Shown in pieces: positions 10,291 through 23,299 of a stretch of 64,000 bases of DNA. Below the pieces are notes generated by a model. It worked only from the letters and a program-made list of their open reading frames with translations, was not told the origin of the DNA and searched no databases. The position numbers and the translations under genes are program-made. This stretch comes from Takakia lepidozioides. Lineage: Eukaryota > Streptophyta > Takakiopsida > Takakiales > Takakiaceae. The number at the start of each line of letters is the position of its first letter. The first letter of the stretch is position 1. The stretch spans positions 3,784,001 through 3,848,000 of the forward strand of contig CM060734.1 in assembly GCA_030704615.1 (NCBI GenBank). Reading direction: 5' to 3'.

Positions 10291-10922
10291 TACAACAGCA
10301 ACACCTCTACTCATTACCAGAATCTTTTCTAGGCAAGGTGACCATCTATACTCACAAGGCAGGACCAAAATGATAAACCTAGCAATCCATACCCTCCAAG
10401 ATATATTGCCTGAGCTCATATGGCCAGTATGAATACCAGTTGTGAGGTGGAAGAGCAACTTGGGGGGGAGTGGTCTTAGATCAGTTCCATTTCAGGGAGG
10501 GAATGTGTTCCTTTGGGAGGGGGCTGTGGAGTGGAAAGGAGATATGCCACATCAAGAAGCTCACGCGCCCTTTTTTTCCCCAACTCAACTGACCCTCATC
10601 AAGCTTTAAGAGCACATGAGGTTTGGAAGCCACTGACAAAACCCTATGTTTGCCTGCCATCTGACTGTGAAGGTGTCTGATTCATTTGATTTTGATCTAT
10701 AGATGTTTTTCCAGGGTTGGGTTCAATGTCTTTTTCAAATGACAAATGAGGAGAAACGAACCCTCTGAATTGTCAGGGGCTTTCTTTCCAATACACAAGG
10801 CTGAATCATAGCTCCAGGTGGTTGATACTGCTCAGGATGGATGTGAGAACTGCACCTATGTTGACGAGCTGGCAATCTTCTGTGAGTGTGCAGGATGACT
10901 CTAGTATGGAAAGCAAGTACCA

Positions 10923-13900
10923 ACCTGCAGAGGGTAGCCTTGGCTCAATCCACCCAACGGTGTATCCAAACTGCCCACTACAATCACAATTGTGACGTTC
11001 CCAACTCTAGTTGTTTGGTAGAAAAGAGAGAAGGTGCCATCTCCATTGTCCTTAGAACCAACGTTAGGCACTATTGTTGCAGTGCCATTGTTGACTGCAG
11101 TGATGTTCAGTTGAACAAAATCATCACCAGAAGATGGGCTTGTTTCAACTGCTAGGCCAGCTGCATTAATGAGCTGCACCGTAATATAGCCTGAACTTCC
11201 TGCAACCATCATCCCGCCCAACACACCAAAAGCAATGCATTGGTTGGGGTCTGGATCAATTGGTGCCTCTATTAGTACAGGTACAGTGAAGAAAGTAACA
11301 CCGAATGTCACTGCTGTGGTGTTGACTGTAGGGAGCATTTTGTATGAGATTGCACAGAAGTTGTCCAAGGCAGGTTCTCCAGGGAAGCTGGTCATGATGG
11401 AGGCATTCCACCCAGTAAGAGAAAAGCCCGCACATACAAAGTCGTCAAGGATCAGGTTGTTTTCATAGCTGTCCTGGATCTTAACATACATCGTGTTCAT
11501 ATGGCAGGTGTTTCCGTCCTTACAAGCAAGGGAAGCAGTCACCCCAGGTCCAAAGACGTGGAAAGACTGGCATCCAGCCCTCCTCCTGTGATGATGGTTG
11601 CATGGAAAGGGCCTAATACAGAGCTCACAATGTTCTGTGAGCTAGCATCACTGTATGCAAGAACAATATTCATCACCCCTGCTGTCCGGGGTGTGTAAGA
11701 AAACACACTGACACCATTGATACTGGAAAAGCTTCCTCCGGATATGGGCACAGGCATGATGGAAAGTGTGTTCTTGCCCATTGACTTCTGAATATTAATT
11801 CTAGAGTGTGCTGAGATTCCGGTCATATATCTGCTTACCATCTTTGATGCCCATGCCTACTGCTTTCAGATGAGGGATATCTGGTTTACCAGGACTGACA
11901 ACGCAACTTGTGATAGTGGCCAACTTAGCAGGGTTTGGTTGTAACATCATGTTGTCCATGTAAACAAAAACGTCATACAGCCCTGACTTGATAACGGTGA
12001 AGGAGATGGTGTAAGTTGAATCCAAGTTATTAGTAATTGTGGGGGTAAGCAAAGAGAGCTGGCTGTTGGTGTATGTTGCCTCCACTGCCCTGCTCTCAAT
12101 ATCATCAGGAAGCATTAATGAGTTCAACTCACTGACACCACTGAACAGCGCTCCAGTGTCTGTTTTCACCAGCAGACGTCTACTCATAGGAGGTGTCCAG
12201 CTGCCTGCAGGGGCTACTATTCCAAAGATTGTCAGAGTCTGGTTGTAGAAAGGTTGGTTGCCAAATTTGTCCCTGGTTGAAAGCAGGAATATGGTGCAGA
12301 GTCATGTTGAACTGGCACCCCTTCCGGAGAGCTGGATGACTGTGCTTGGAATGTCCAAAGGTCCTGGATCAACCTGGAAGAAAAAGGGACTCCCAGCAAT
12401 GTCCATTGCAGCCATCCATGTCACCCTGAGCTCATATGTGGCACATATGGGTGGGTTTGTTCCAACTTTGTAGACTGAAGTGACTGTGAAATTGAAGGTG
12501 TAGACGCAACCTGGATCAGTGGTGCTGAGAGTAACTATGGGTGCGGCCACCAGGGGTGCTACTCCTCCTCCGGCACCATCAGTCCCAGTGTCATCAGTGC
12601 TGAGCGCCACTAAGGGTACAAATGAGGAGTTGCATTTACCAAAATCCTGGAGATTTCCATTGACGTCAACACCGACAATATTCACAAGATTTGACGTGCC
12701 AGCCACAATCCTGGCAGGGGTTTTGTCAGTAAGCAGCTTCCCGGGCAAAGCTGCAAAAGACATAAAGGTCAACCTCACATTGGTATCCGCAGGTGTTGAG
12801 TAAACTATGATAGGTGACGCAATCATAATGCCTCTGATATTGCCCCATCGTACAACAGCAGTGAAAGTTCCGGACTTGATGAGAACAAAGTAAGCCTCGA
12901 TTTTCCCAGTTCCATTTGATGGCGCAGTACTTGCATACATGTGTGGGTCATATGGCGAGCTGCCCAAACTTGCCACAACAACCGAGAACTGTCCTGAGTG
13001 ATCACCAATGCAAGGGTTGTGATACTTGTCTAGGCACTGGAATTCTATGACAGTCTTGGTCCCAGTATTGACCATATGGGGGATGAAGTTATGATATAGG
13101 AGGTGTAAGGCGAGGGATCTGCAGGAGCAATAAGCAACGGGTTTGTTAGGTTTACTTGAGCCCCATTGGCAGCAATGGAGTACATAAAGGTGTAATTTAA
13201 TCCTGCTATCTGGAGATCAGTGTAAGTGAAGGTGATATAGTTGTCACTCACTTCACATAACATCGCATGGTTGTATCCATCTGTATCAAACACTTCCGCT
13301 GAGCAGCTTAGGAGGTCATGGGTATGGGGTTCCCGTACGTGTCTTTTATGGAGTAACTTTCACAGTTCCTATGTCACCGGCCCTTGTTGTGAGCTGCATG
13401 GTTGGGAGTGGATACACCATGCAACCAACGTCTGGGGCACCTGGAGTGACTACAATGGTGGTTGCTGTTAACAGGCTACTGTTGGTACCAAGCAGCGGAA
13501 GTGTAAGCCTGTTCGAAGTGGCCAGCAGAGTGTACGTGCCGACCCTATTTAGTGTCAGCAAGGCCATATATGTGCCCTTCCCAGCAGGTAAAAAACTTAT
13601 CGCTGCCATCATCTCCTCTCCTGTATTCTTGATGGCAATGAAGTCAAATTTATCATTGGCAGCTAGGTACTGCCTGCAATCTTGTGGATTCCCCAGTGAG
13701 TCCTTTGCATTGAAAATGCCAGTGATGTTGCTGCCGGCTACATAAGTTACTGCCAGATTTGATAAGAGTTGAAAACTGGACGTGAGGGCTTTTGTTGTAT
13801 CTGGGGTGTTTGTCAGATAGATGATACTCGGCACTCCATTCACGACGGTGAGCCTAGCTGTAACCGAGTTTTGCTGAATACGATAGGGCGTAGGTTCCAT

Positions 13901-15090
13901 CTTCTTTATCAATGAGGTTTGTAATCTTCCCACCAGTCATGTGGACTGTTGGCATGTTGCCACCTGAGGCTATAGTGCTATTAGGACCACCAGCTGGTTC
14001 ATTGGATTCAAGGTAAAAGGTGGCCTCCTGACCAACTACTGCCCATAAAATGCTGGGCAAGTGGCTAATGAAGGTGGTATATTCTCACAGCTTGCATAGT
14101 ACTTAATGTTATCAGTTCTTTCTGAAGCCATAGTAGTCAGAGTCTGGACAGGGGAGGGGACTCCGCTGGGTGTTGACCACTGGACCTGGTAATCCCCCAC
14201 AGCAGGAGCACTCCAGCTTACAATGCGTCGACCACCAGACAAGTGCCGATCATTTACAGTAACCTGGCCACAAGTATCATTTTTGCACAGCCTCACTGTG
14301 ATTCTTTCAGCAGGCATGAAAGGGCTATCCCTTGGGAACCCTAGTCCATCTAGCGCCACCACGTAGAATTCAGAATTCTCACCAACCACCCCCTGCCTCA
14401 GTTGTTCAACTGTTGCTGAATAAAAGTTACCTGCAGCGATACTTATGGTGGTACTTGTACTTGTAGTATCAGTTCCTGACCCCTGAACTGCTATAGTACA
14501 GACCCCTGTGGTGGTTGGTGCTTTAAATGTGAGAGAGAATCCCTTGACTGGCTCTGGCTCAATCCAGCTGTCTGCAGCATCCACAGTGAATTGTCCAGCA
14601 GTTATGGTCACATTGAGTTTTTTGCCATCACCCCGCCACATGTTACCGTATTTATCTCTGGCTGTAATGAAGGTAGAGAAATTGGTGTTTGGGTAGGGTG
14701 TCCAACCAGTTCCATCCCCGGTAATACTAGCCGTGGATGCCACTCGGTCACCAGCTTCCACAACAATTAACGGTTGGCTCGTCAATATTTGATTTGCAAT
14801 GAGGATGCGTGCATAATAGTTTCCAGAAACTGTGGGAGCATGAAATGAAAAAGTGTATGGATTATTGAGGGTCCCATCAGGACCTGGTGTAAACACAAGT
14901 GTGGTGCCTGCCCAATGGTCATCCCTTAGCCCCAGTGAAGGGACTGAGATTGGTAGTCGAGGTGACTAGATTGCCATAAGAGTCCATCAGAGTCAGCATA
15001 AGTGATCCGCTTTCATCCACTGTAAAATTTGTTGAGGAGGTACTCATTCTGGAGATTTTGGCATCCACAGGACCTGTCCATACATTGACT
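10923..15090 (-). pseudogene. filamin-repeat gene, ~4.1-kb contiguous coding block with repeated frame breaks
   Basis: An almost continuous run of filamin-type repeats on the minus strand. It ends at a donor (CTGCAG^GTTGGT, about 10922) after GGLSQGYPLQ. Signatures in transcription order are LTLMDSYGNLVTS, FITARDKYGNMW, GKITNLIDKEDGTYAL, FNAKDSLGNPQDCR, IEFQCLDKYHNPC, AGSPFFFQVDPGP, STRDKFGNQPFYN, TISFTVIKSGLYDVFVYMD, YVKIQDSYENNLILD and VETSPSSGDD. The frame changes by one base near 14925, 14045, 13870, 13340, 13310, 13060, 11815 and 11545, in each case inside an otherwise continuous repeat. A TGA at 12302-12304 is in frame with coding sequence on both sides. These are not introns: homology resumes within a few bases. 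Confidence 0.75.
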
Positions 15091-16019
15091 GGATATTAAC
15101 CCACAAAATTGCCAAGAGGAGAGAATAAACTTAAAAGTTCCTTTCAAAGTTGACTCTATCTTTGATGTATCCTTGATACACATTTAGGGCTTTTCGAGAT
15201 TTTTTACTGAACTTGACAGCTATTATTTTACGGAGCAAGCAGTCACATGTACGTCTGTAGGGGAGACGGAAAATTTCCAGAGATTTCCTTGTCCATTGTT
15301 TAACAAAACAAACAATGTGTAGGACAAGTTGCCTTACAGTAGTGACTCTTGCAATTTGCTGCGAACAATCAGTCATGACTTTGTTCAGTAGGTTCTCAAT
15401 CACTACGTACCTTGCACACCACACCATGTTTGAAAATGATGCAAAGGGAGAGGATATTTCTTGCATTTAGCTTAATAGCTGTGCGAAGTGATTGTTTCTC
15501 TATTTCATTGTGTTTTATGCAGGGAGATGAAATAGCTATTGAGATGTATGGGAAACTCATGTGTACAAAGGGTGGCAGGTGACTTGAAGATTTTCTCATC
15601 CCAGTTAACAAACTGTCTCGCAAGTTAGCTACTCAAAGGGAAAGAATAGATCGATGTGCTGCTCTTTGATGAGATTGAAATGCTGAGGATGGTGCCTGTG
15701 ATTTGGTACTGTTGCGATGTGCAATGGCCTTCACAAATGTCACCTGGACCCTTAGATCGCTGTTAAATTGTCCCCTGCATTTGATTCATTTGAGAACAGT
15801 TCGACATGGTGCAGCCGGATTGTTGGGTCGGAATGGCACTTAGCTTTCATATGGATCTAAATCAGGAGTGCATATGGTGCAGAGATTTGGAAGTGATTGA
15901 TGAGTTTAAGACCTGGGTAACAGGTTGTGTTGAAGGAGGCCACTTGAGTGGCACCATACATAGCTGTGATGATAATTCCTGTGCCTGCAACCGTTTGTAT
16001 GAGGCCCGGAAACCCTAGA

Positions 16020-16235
16020 AAGATCTTGAAATCACTTTGGGCAGTGATGTTCCCATACAGATTACAAGAGGTAGAGAGCTCGTTAGCATGGAGCCACCAA
16101 TAACATTGCCATATGCGTCTTTCAAAGCCACTATCACTGGTGTATATTGGCCAGCAATCATTTTGGCAACCATCATATTACCGGTCCAACCTGCAAATGG
16201 AGCATATGATCCAAATGTTGAGATGACGAAAATCT
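16020..16235 (-). CDS. filamin-repeat gene, exon block
   Basis: After an acceptor (ACATGTTCAG) the minus strand reads IFVISTFGSYAPFAGWTGN, then YTPVIVALKDAYGNVIGGSM. The LKDAYGNVIGG block is the repeat's conserved turn. The exon's left end is uncertain. Confidence 0.55.
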
Positions 16236-16395
16236 GAACATGGACAAGAAGATCATTTGTCTTAGGGGATGGCCAGGTAGCCACCATCTAAGGTAGATTG
16301 AAACAATGAAAGATGAGGTACAGTATAGGTGTTTGGTGGTCACTCTTAGAGTAGGAAGAAATCTCATTATTCGAGGTAGAAGATTTTACCCACCG

Positions 16396-16625
16396 GGGAC
16401 AACCAACATCTAGCCCAGTGGTAAGGGCACAAGCCGCCACACTATGGTTGTGGGTTCAAACCACATGGTGGATGTCATAAAGGTGTCCACCTTCCCACCG
16501 GAAGGCAGTAGCCCTTCGGGGTCAAGTGACAGCATAAGTTACGCTTGCTTTGGCAACGCGGTCACTTTACCCACGGGGCGTAGGTGTCCTATGCCATAAC
16601 CCAAATGGAGTCATTACCGTACCTC
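16396..16625 (+). mobile_element. tRNA-derived SINE with A and B boxes
   Basis: TAGCCCAGTGG (16411-16421) matches a pol III A box and GGTTCAAACC (16453-16462) a B box, at tRNA-like spacing. The body continues with CACCGGAAGGCAGTAGCCC, then AAGTGACAGCATAAGTTACG. The same body, truncated, recurs at 40537-40632 (with target duplication) and inverted at 36924-36993. It lies in an intron of the filamin-repeat gene. No intact cloverleaf 3' half is present, so it is not a tRNA gene. Confidence 0.72.
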
Positions 16626-16659
16626 TATTATTACTCTGATGTTTTGATGCACTTCAGAG

Positions 16660-16810
16660 TGATGGGGGCCTGACCATGAGCTGAGATTGAAGTGCATGGC
16701 CTTGAATGGATGCCAGGGATGGTGAAGGCTGCGAATCCCCCATCAATATCAAGGTGAAATTCAACATACCCAGCGGACCCTTGATGCATGAGTGCGTACA
16801 TAAATGTAGC
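16660..16810 (-). CDS. filamin-repeat gene, short exon block
   Basis: The minus strand is open through ATFMYALMHQGSAGYVEFHL, then DIDGGFAAFTIPGIHSRPCT and SISAHGQAP. The YVEFHLDIDGGFAAFTIPG stretch fits the last two strands of an Ig-like filamin repeat. Splice borders are not certain and this block is too short to stand alone. Confidence 0.42.
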
Positions 16811-17431
16811 AACTTATCTTTGAAGACATATTCCGAGTCTTGTAAGCATTGTATCATATTGGGGGCAGCAATCAGACTCCAATGATAATCCCCTTAAATT
16901 CCAACTCAAAGTCAATGGCAGTAGCCAGACTAGCTTGTAGTTGGTCCTTTACCCTTTACAGCTGCAGCCAAATGTTCCTAGGTGGTACTCTGTAATGGTC
17001 AGTTATACAACTATTTTTGTCATCCCATTGTTCAAAGGGACTTGAACACCCGAAGCTACCCCTTATGGCACAGCATATCACCATCCCTGGCTGCCTGCAC
17101 AGATCATATAATCTCTGATAGATCTAATGTAACTCCAGGACTAGGTGACCTACTGGATGGCCCCTGTACTTCCAGCTGGAAGTCTCATCAGCTGGATCCC
17201 AATTGGTGGCTGAAATGAGAACTTCGTCTGTTGGACCTGTGAGGTGTTATATGTATTCTAAGCAATTTGACTTGCTTGACATGAAGATTGTAGTCTAACC
17301 GCAAGATTTTCTATCCATTAGAATTCTACTGTGAGCAGGATGTTTATGCAAGTAGGCGACTGTTGATAGCTTATAGTGGTCTAGATAGCAGTCATATGAC
17401 AAGAAAGCTGTCATACACGGTTGGGAGGTAC

Positions 17432-17960
17432 CTGCTGTATTAGTATCCACTTGAACCCAGAAACCATATCGGCCGGATACCCAGAGAGCATTGCCACTGG
17501 ATCCAATATAAGCAGATACAACATAGTACCCTGCTGCTGTCACTGTGGCACGAGCAGTGGTAGATCCCAAGCCGGTGTCAACATCCATTCTGACAACTGA
17601 ACCCCTATTGCTGGTAAGCATTACCCTGGTGTTCCATCCACCGAGGCTATATGCAGTGGTAGCTTCATTGCCATAGGCATCTTGGAGAGTGAGAATAGTT
17701 GTGATGACATCACCGGCAGTCCTTTGGGTGCTATTTGCACCCGGATCCCCTTGGACAGTTATGGAAGACCTTGAGCCTGATATCATTCCAGGTTCGACTG
17801 TTAGTTGGAGACCAGCCGCAAGAACAGTACTACCGTCAATGGTGACATCAATAAGATAAGTTCCAGCTTTTTGGAGAAGAAGAGGGAAGAAGCAGCCAAT
17901 TGTTGGACGCCCGAGGTCACAGAGGCTGCTGATTATTTGTGCACCAGATGGGTCTGTCAC
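17432..17960 (-). CDS. filamin-repeat gene, intact exon with both splice sites
   Basis: The acceptor TCCTGTTCAG precedes VTDPSGAQIISSLCD, and the donor ACAGCAG^GTACCT follows WVQVDTNTAG. The exon is open throughout, with LLLQKAGTYLIDVTIDGS, LAAGLQLTVEPGMISG, VITTILTLQDAYGNEATT and TVTAAGYYVVSAYIGSSG: one complete filamin-type repeat plus parts of its neighbours. It is the last exon before the LINE-bearing intron, and the cleanest coding exon of the gene. Confidence 0.75.
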
Positions 17961-18486
17961 CTGAACAGGAACAAATGGAATTTTATGATTCAAAGTCACC
18001 AGCCTTTTGCTAACTGCACTTTCAATCAGTCTCAGCAGTGCCCACTGCCATTGATATCAGCATACAGCAAAAGGCCATCGTGGAGGACTTGCCCATGCAT
18101 CTGGTTCATAATCTGATTCATGAATTGGAATTCAGCCTTAGAGACAGTGTTCTGCACATCTACTCTCCCTGTCCTCTAGGAAGCCTATTGACATTGGGTG
18201 GACTTGAAACGGGAGTACATTAATGTCTCTGTGACTAAATGCCGGCCTTGTGACCTCGTGTCCTTGTTTGTTTCGACCTGAAGCGCTTTGCTTCAGGTAA
18301 GGTAGTGCATTGGATTTAGTTGGAAAGCTTGGGGCCTTTCCCTCTTTAGAATATGCCTACACGGGCCATTCCCTGCAACTCCCTGGAGTGTGATCTCTGA
18401 ATGGTAACAAGCGGACTCCTACCGCTTGGGGGCAGCCCCTCCGCCCAAATTGGGCAGGCGTATGCTCTGTCTAGCATACTCGGCAC

Positions 18487-20253
18487 TTGGGCTCGGGTTG
18501 GTTCCTGTGCTTAAACTTATGGCCTGCGAAAACAATCAAAAATTTAGCTCCTATCAACATCAACACTCCTCAGGGTGATCCCTGGGAATTGGTTACTTAT
18601 GCCAAATCTAGGGCTTCATGTGTAGTTTTTGGGGTGAATCCCAGGATGGACGATGTGTCCTTTAAAACTACATGCTCTAGCTTAGGCTTGGATTTCATGG
18701 CTAATGGTACCATCTCGAGACTTGATAGCAGGGGTACGTTGAAGGTTGCAATGACCAAAAGTGCTTCTAATAGAGTCCCGCATCAATTCAATCTCAAAGA
18801 AGTTCATCCCTTGACTGGCTGGAGAGCGGTCTTAGACATTGGTGATTCAATGGGGCGCTCTAGAAAGACAACCAAGGGCAACAACTTCAACTTGAGAGTT
18901 TCTAATCGGTTTGATGCTCTGGATGAGGTTGAATCCAAACAGCCAGAAGGACAAGATGCCCCTAAGTGTACGGAACCTGAACGTCCTGAATCTGAAGGAT
19001 TTGGTACTCTGAATGGTTTACCAATCCTCAAGGTTTACACAAGACGAACAAATTCTATACACGGGGTAATTGTCCCCAAGCCGTCAGATGGACAATCTGT
19101 CCCTAAGTGTGCAGAGCCTGAACGTCGTGTAACTGAAGGATTTGGTACTCTAAATGGTTTACCAATCCTCAAAGTCTACACAAGACGAGCAAAATCTATA
19201 CACGGGGTAATTGTCCCCAAGCAGTCTGACGGACAATCTGCCCCTATGTGTGCAGAGCCTGTGCGTCGTGTAACTGAAAGATTTGGTACCCTGAATGGTT
19301 TACCAATTCTCAAAGTTTACACAAGACGAGCAAAATCTACACATGGGATAACTGTCCCCCCTTTGCAGAACGGTTGGCCGTCCAGGAGCAATCACAAGCT
19401 ACCTAGACGACAAACAATTCACATGCAAAGGGCTGGCTTGCGGCTGGCCACTTTCAACTTCTCAGGGTTGACCAACCAAAGGAAACAACTTGAAGTGGGA
19501 CAAGTTCTTCGGACTAATGATATTCATATCTGTGCTGGGCAAGAAACATGGGAAACGTCGGATAAACTGGTTGGAGATGTCATTGGTTATAAATGGGCAG
19601 GTAAGATGTGTACTCTCAAGGCAGCCTCTGCCAAACGCGGTCAAAAAGGGGTCGGATTCTTTGTCCGTGATTTCTTGTTTGACAATTGTGAAATTATCAA
19701 CAAGGGTTTGAGGTACGAGCATAGTATCTGGCTAAAACTGAATTTGAAGGGCGGCATGAGTACAAAGGACCTCTTTGTTGGTTGTGTTTACATGCCCACA
19801 GAGGGGACCCTTAGTGCTGACGCAGACAAGGCCTTCGAAGATGTAAAGCTGGACTGTGCTTCGTTCCTTGCCAAAGGTCAGGTGGTACTATTGGGGGACT
19901 TCAATGCCCGGGTGGACAAAGGGATCCATCAGGACGATATCATTGGACCTTTTGGTGAGGACGAGCTGAATTCTAATGGCAGACGGTTAATTAACTGTCT
20001 AGAAGAGCTTCAGCTTTTGACCTTGAATAACAGGACAAGAGGTGACCAAGTGCAGTGGACTCGTGAGAAACCCCAAACTGGGGAACGTTCCATTGTGGAC
20101 TATATCATAATGGACAAAATTTTGTTCCCCCAGTGTGCCAATGTGTTGATCGACAGAACTGATATTGGTACCTCTGACCACTTCCTGGTTTGGACTGAGA
20201 TCAAAAGGTGTTTTCCCACCACCAAGAGATCTGTGAAACGTTCGATTCGGTAG
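18487..20253 (+). pseudogene. LINE ORF, N-terminal part: 47-residue repeats plus APE-type endonuclease
   Basis: 588 codons. The first ~150 residues are unrecognised and may replace a separate ORF1. Then come three tandem 47-residue repeats (141 bp each, starting near 18950, 19091 and 19232) carrying FGTLNGLPILKVYTRR and HGVIVPK. From about 19435 an exonuclease-endonuclease-phosphatase domain begins: LATFNFSGLTNQRK, ICAGQETWE (catalytic Glu), VGCVYMPTEG, VVLLGDFNARVDKG (catalytic Asp and Asn), IVDYIIMD and GTSDHFLVW (the terminal SDH). It nicks target DNA for target-primed reverse transcription. TAG at 20251-20253 ends it, but the same frame continues (WRIEKFHNEEVKAEYV) into the RT region, so this is one interrupted ORF. 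Confidence 0.85.
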
Positions 20254-22997
20254 TGGCGCATAGAAAAATTCCACAATGAGGAGGTCAAGGCTGAGTACGT
20301 CCAGGCCTTGCAAGAGGCTCTCCCTCATTTTGTCCAATCACTCCAAGAACTTCAGTCACGCTCTGTTAACGCAAGAAATGAAGTCGAAAGAGCAGTGGAC
20401 TCTTGGGAGAGTTTCGATTCCTCCGTGGCTGACAAGATCATTGGGAGGAAACTAATTGTCTGCGGTAGAGCAGTTAATTGGTGGACTAATGAGATTAAAC
20501 TCAAGATAGCTGAGAGACGAGCCCTCTATAAAGAGTGCTGCAATTTGGAAACCAACAGAGCATTGTGGGCGAGGTACTACCAGCTCCGTAAAGATATCAA
20601 TCAGCTTGTTAGGTCTCAGAAGAAATTATACTGGGACAAGTTATACAGTGAAATAAACTCAAACCACCATGGTGGTAATGACAAGAAATTCTGGTTGGCC
20701 CTTCAACGTTTGTACAAACCGAAAAACGGTCAGCAAGTACAAGCGCTGAAGACTACTAAAGGTGCAGTGGTGACTTCATCGGTTGACATTGTCAAAACCT
20801 TTGAAACTCACTACAGTATCCTTGGCAGAACTTCTAGGTCTAACAGTGAGGGGTCTTCTGCTGAATGGAGGGACACAGTTGGAAAAACTGTTCCTATGAT
20901 TCAAAACAGCCCTGATGAACTGGAGTATATTTCAATGGCTTATAATGCTCCCATTAGTTCTTCTGAGATTGTGGAAGCAATTGAACATTTAAATGGATAT
21001 AAAGCTGGTGGACCTGATGGTATTGTCAACGAGCTTATCAAGCACGGTGGCGATCCCATGATAGAGGCCCTAGTTCTCCTCTTTAACCTTATCTGGAAGA
21101 CTGAAATGATCCCCTTTCGCTGGCGACAGGGGGTCATTGTCAATCTATACAAGAAGGGTAACAGAGAAGAACCGGGGAACTACCGTGGCATCACACTCCT
21201 CAATGCTGTTGGCAAGACATTCTGCAGAGTTATAAGTACTCGTCTCGAGGTTGATCTGGAGTCTAGAGGTTGTTTCCACGAAGGCCAAGCTGGCTTTCGG
21301 CGAAACAGGGGCTGTGTGGATCATATCTTCACTCTAAGCCAGATTATCCAGGGAAGGAAAAAAGAAGGGAAACCCACTTATGTCTTTTTCCTGGATGTCA
21401 AAAAGGCTTATGACACAGTGTGGAGAGATGGCCTATGGTTCCGCCTCTGGTCTTGTGGGATCAAGGGAAAGATGTGGAGAGTTGTCCACAACTTGTATGC
21501 TCACACCAAAAGCTGTGTCACTGTTAATGGACAGAAGTCCAACTTCTTTGACATAGACCAAGGTGTAGCTCAAGGATGTACTCTCTCCCCTCTGCTCTTC
21601 AATGTTTTCATCAATCAACTCCTCGAGGATGTGGAAAGTGAGGGATTTGGGTTAAGGGTGGGTGATACCACCATACCAGCCCTTATGTTTGCGGATGACT
21701 TCGCAGGCATAGGGGAGACTCCAACCAATCTCCAGGAGTTGATTGATTGCGCGAAGAGATACTTTGATCTTTGGGGGCTAGAGGCTAATGTCAGCAAATG
21801 TGCAGTGGTAGCATTCAACGACAGAGGAGAGGGAGGAAGTGATCTTAAGTGGCAGTGGGTAGCCAAGAGATCCCGGTCCTCCCTTCCTACACTTACCTGG
21901 GCGTTGAGTTCTCCTCCAATTGTAATTGGGATGCACATATCCGGAAAGTTGTTCAAACTGGCAAGGGCAAAGCTCTGGGGCTCACTAAATTTTTCCACTG
22001 CAGAGGGGTCAACTCTGAGGTTAAGAAAACCATGCTTTGTCGCGTTATTAGACCTGCCTTGGAGTACGGATCTGCTATATGGGTTGATAACTCCAACCAG
22101 GCTAAGTCTCTAGAATCCATTCAAGTGGGGGTGCTTAAGGAGTGTATGTCAGCATGCTCCAAAACAGCCAATGTGGCTGTTCGGGGTGAGTTGGGCATTC
22201 CGTCTTAAGCTCCCGACGAGATGAATTCAAGGTCAGATGGTGGGGTCAGCTGCAACATATGCCCAACACCAGATATCCTAAATTAATCGACTCTATATCT
22301 TGGAAACAGGACCGCCCTGTCAAACAGGCTAAGTCCTGGCAGAAGAGAGTAGAAGACATCCTCAAGGACCTGGACCTGGATCCGCAAGTCTTGACCCTGC
22401 TGGATAAATCTGACTTAGTCCTCAGCCATGTCTGTTGCCATGAGATTGTCTGATGAAAATGAAGTTAGGCAGAAAACTTCCCTGAACTTGTTTCCAGTCT
22501 GTGACATGGGGGAGGACATCTTGGATGACCTCAAGGGTCTACCCACTCTCGGCACTAGACTGAAATTTAAACTCAGGGCAGGAAGCCTACCTTTGAACAT
22601 CAAACAGAAGCAGAGAGGAAAGGGAGAGTGCAATTGCCCATTGTGTGGGCAATCTGAAGACAGTATTCATTTTCTGATACACTGTCCGGGGTTCTCTCAC
22701 CAAAGAGACGCTCTCTTCAAATCTATTAAGGGTACCAACTTTGAAAGTCTCGAGGCTGAGCCAAAAGCCCAGGCCCTCCTGAGGCCTAGTTTTTGGGCAA
22801 ATCACACACAGCAGATTGATGCTTGTGTGAAGGGATTTCTAGAGGATATCTGGAAAACCCGGATTAATTCTTTATATGGAGGTAAGTCTTACTACCAACG
22901 TCAGCCCCTGACAGAGGTAGGTTCTGTCCCTTTTGTTCCCGCTCAAACTGGGCGCGGGGTCAATGGCCACAAGGCTACGGCAAACAACGTCTTATGA
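20254..22997 (+). pseudogene. LINE ORF, reverse transcriptase and C-terminal zinc domain (frameshifted)
   Basis: Reverse transcriptase blocks in order: YKAGGPDGIVNELIKHGG, FRWRQGVIVNLYKKGN, NYRGITLLNAVGKTFCRV, QAGFRRNRGCVDHIF, FFLDVKKAYDTVWRDGLW (first catalytic Asp), GVAQGCTLSPLLFNVFINQL, and the FADD active site (LMFADDFAGIG). The frame then shifts near 21850 (SYTYLGVEFSSNCNWD follows), near 22207 (RRDEFKVRWWGQLQHM) and near 22430. A CCHC-like motif CNCPLCGQSEDSIHFLIHC follows near 22630-22690, as in many LINE C-termini. RT copies the LINE RNA at the nicked target. The breaks make it inactive in this copy. Confidence 0.87.
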
Positions 22998-23299
22998 GTA
23001 CAATATTATGGAACATATATTCCTTGACAGACCTTTTATATGTCATTGTTGGTTGAAGGTGAGGGGGCTCATCATGTTACAAGCAATGTCATCCTTGATG
23101 CTACTGCGCAGGAGGAATCTCTTCACAAGAAGCACCTTTTGGAATGCTGTAGGATCAGCTTGCTATGGATAAACATACTGCAGTGGTCGGCACAGTTTTT
23201 GGTGAAATTTTTCTTGCAGACTATCTGCTGATTAATTTTGCTAGAGTTAAACATTTCCTCTCTGGCCCTGCCTATTAAATGTGCAATATTGGTACATTT

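Larger units (their letters stand above)
18240..23000 (+). mobile_element. near full-length LINE (APE endonuclease and RT), antisense in an intron
   Basis: A non-LTR retrotransposon with a 5' leader (18240-18486), an ORF with endonuclease and RT, a terminal zinc motif, and a 3' end near 23000 marked by TCAATGGCCACAAGGCTACG. The same 3' end occurs inverted at 26070-26105. It lies opposite to the filamin-repeat gene, between its exons at 17.4-18.0 and 23.3 kb. It is inactive as it stands: one in-frame TAG (20251-20253) and at least three frame breaks (about 21850, 22207, 22430). No target duplication was identified. Confidence 0.88.

Noticed and set aside
16411-16462. A functional tRNA gene
   Set aside because: A and B boxes are present but no cloverleaf with acceptor stem can be formed, and the body continues as a repeated SINE.
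20254-20307. UAG at 20251-20253 as programmed readthrough in the LINE
   Set aside because: The following codons are TGG CGC, not a known readthrough context, and the ORF has several other breaks; simple decay is more likely.
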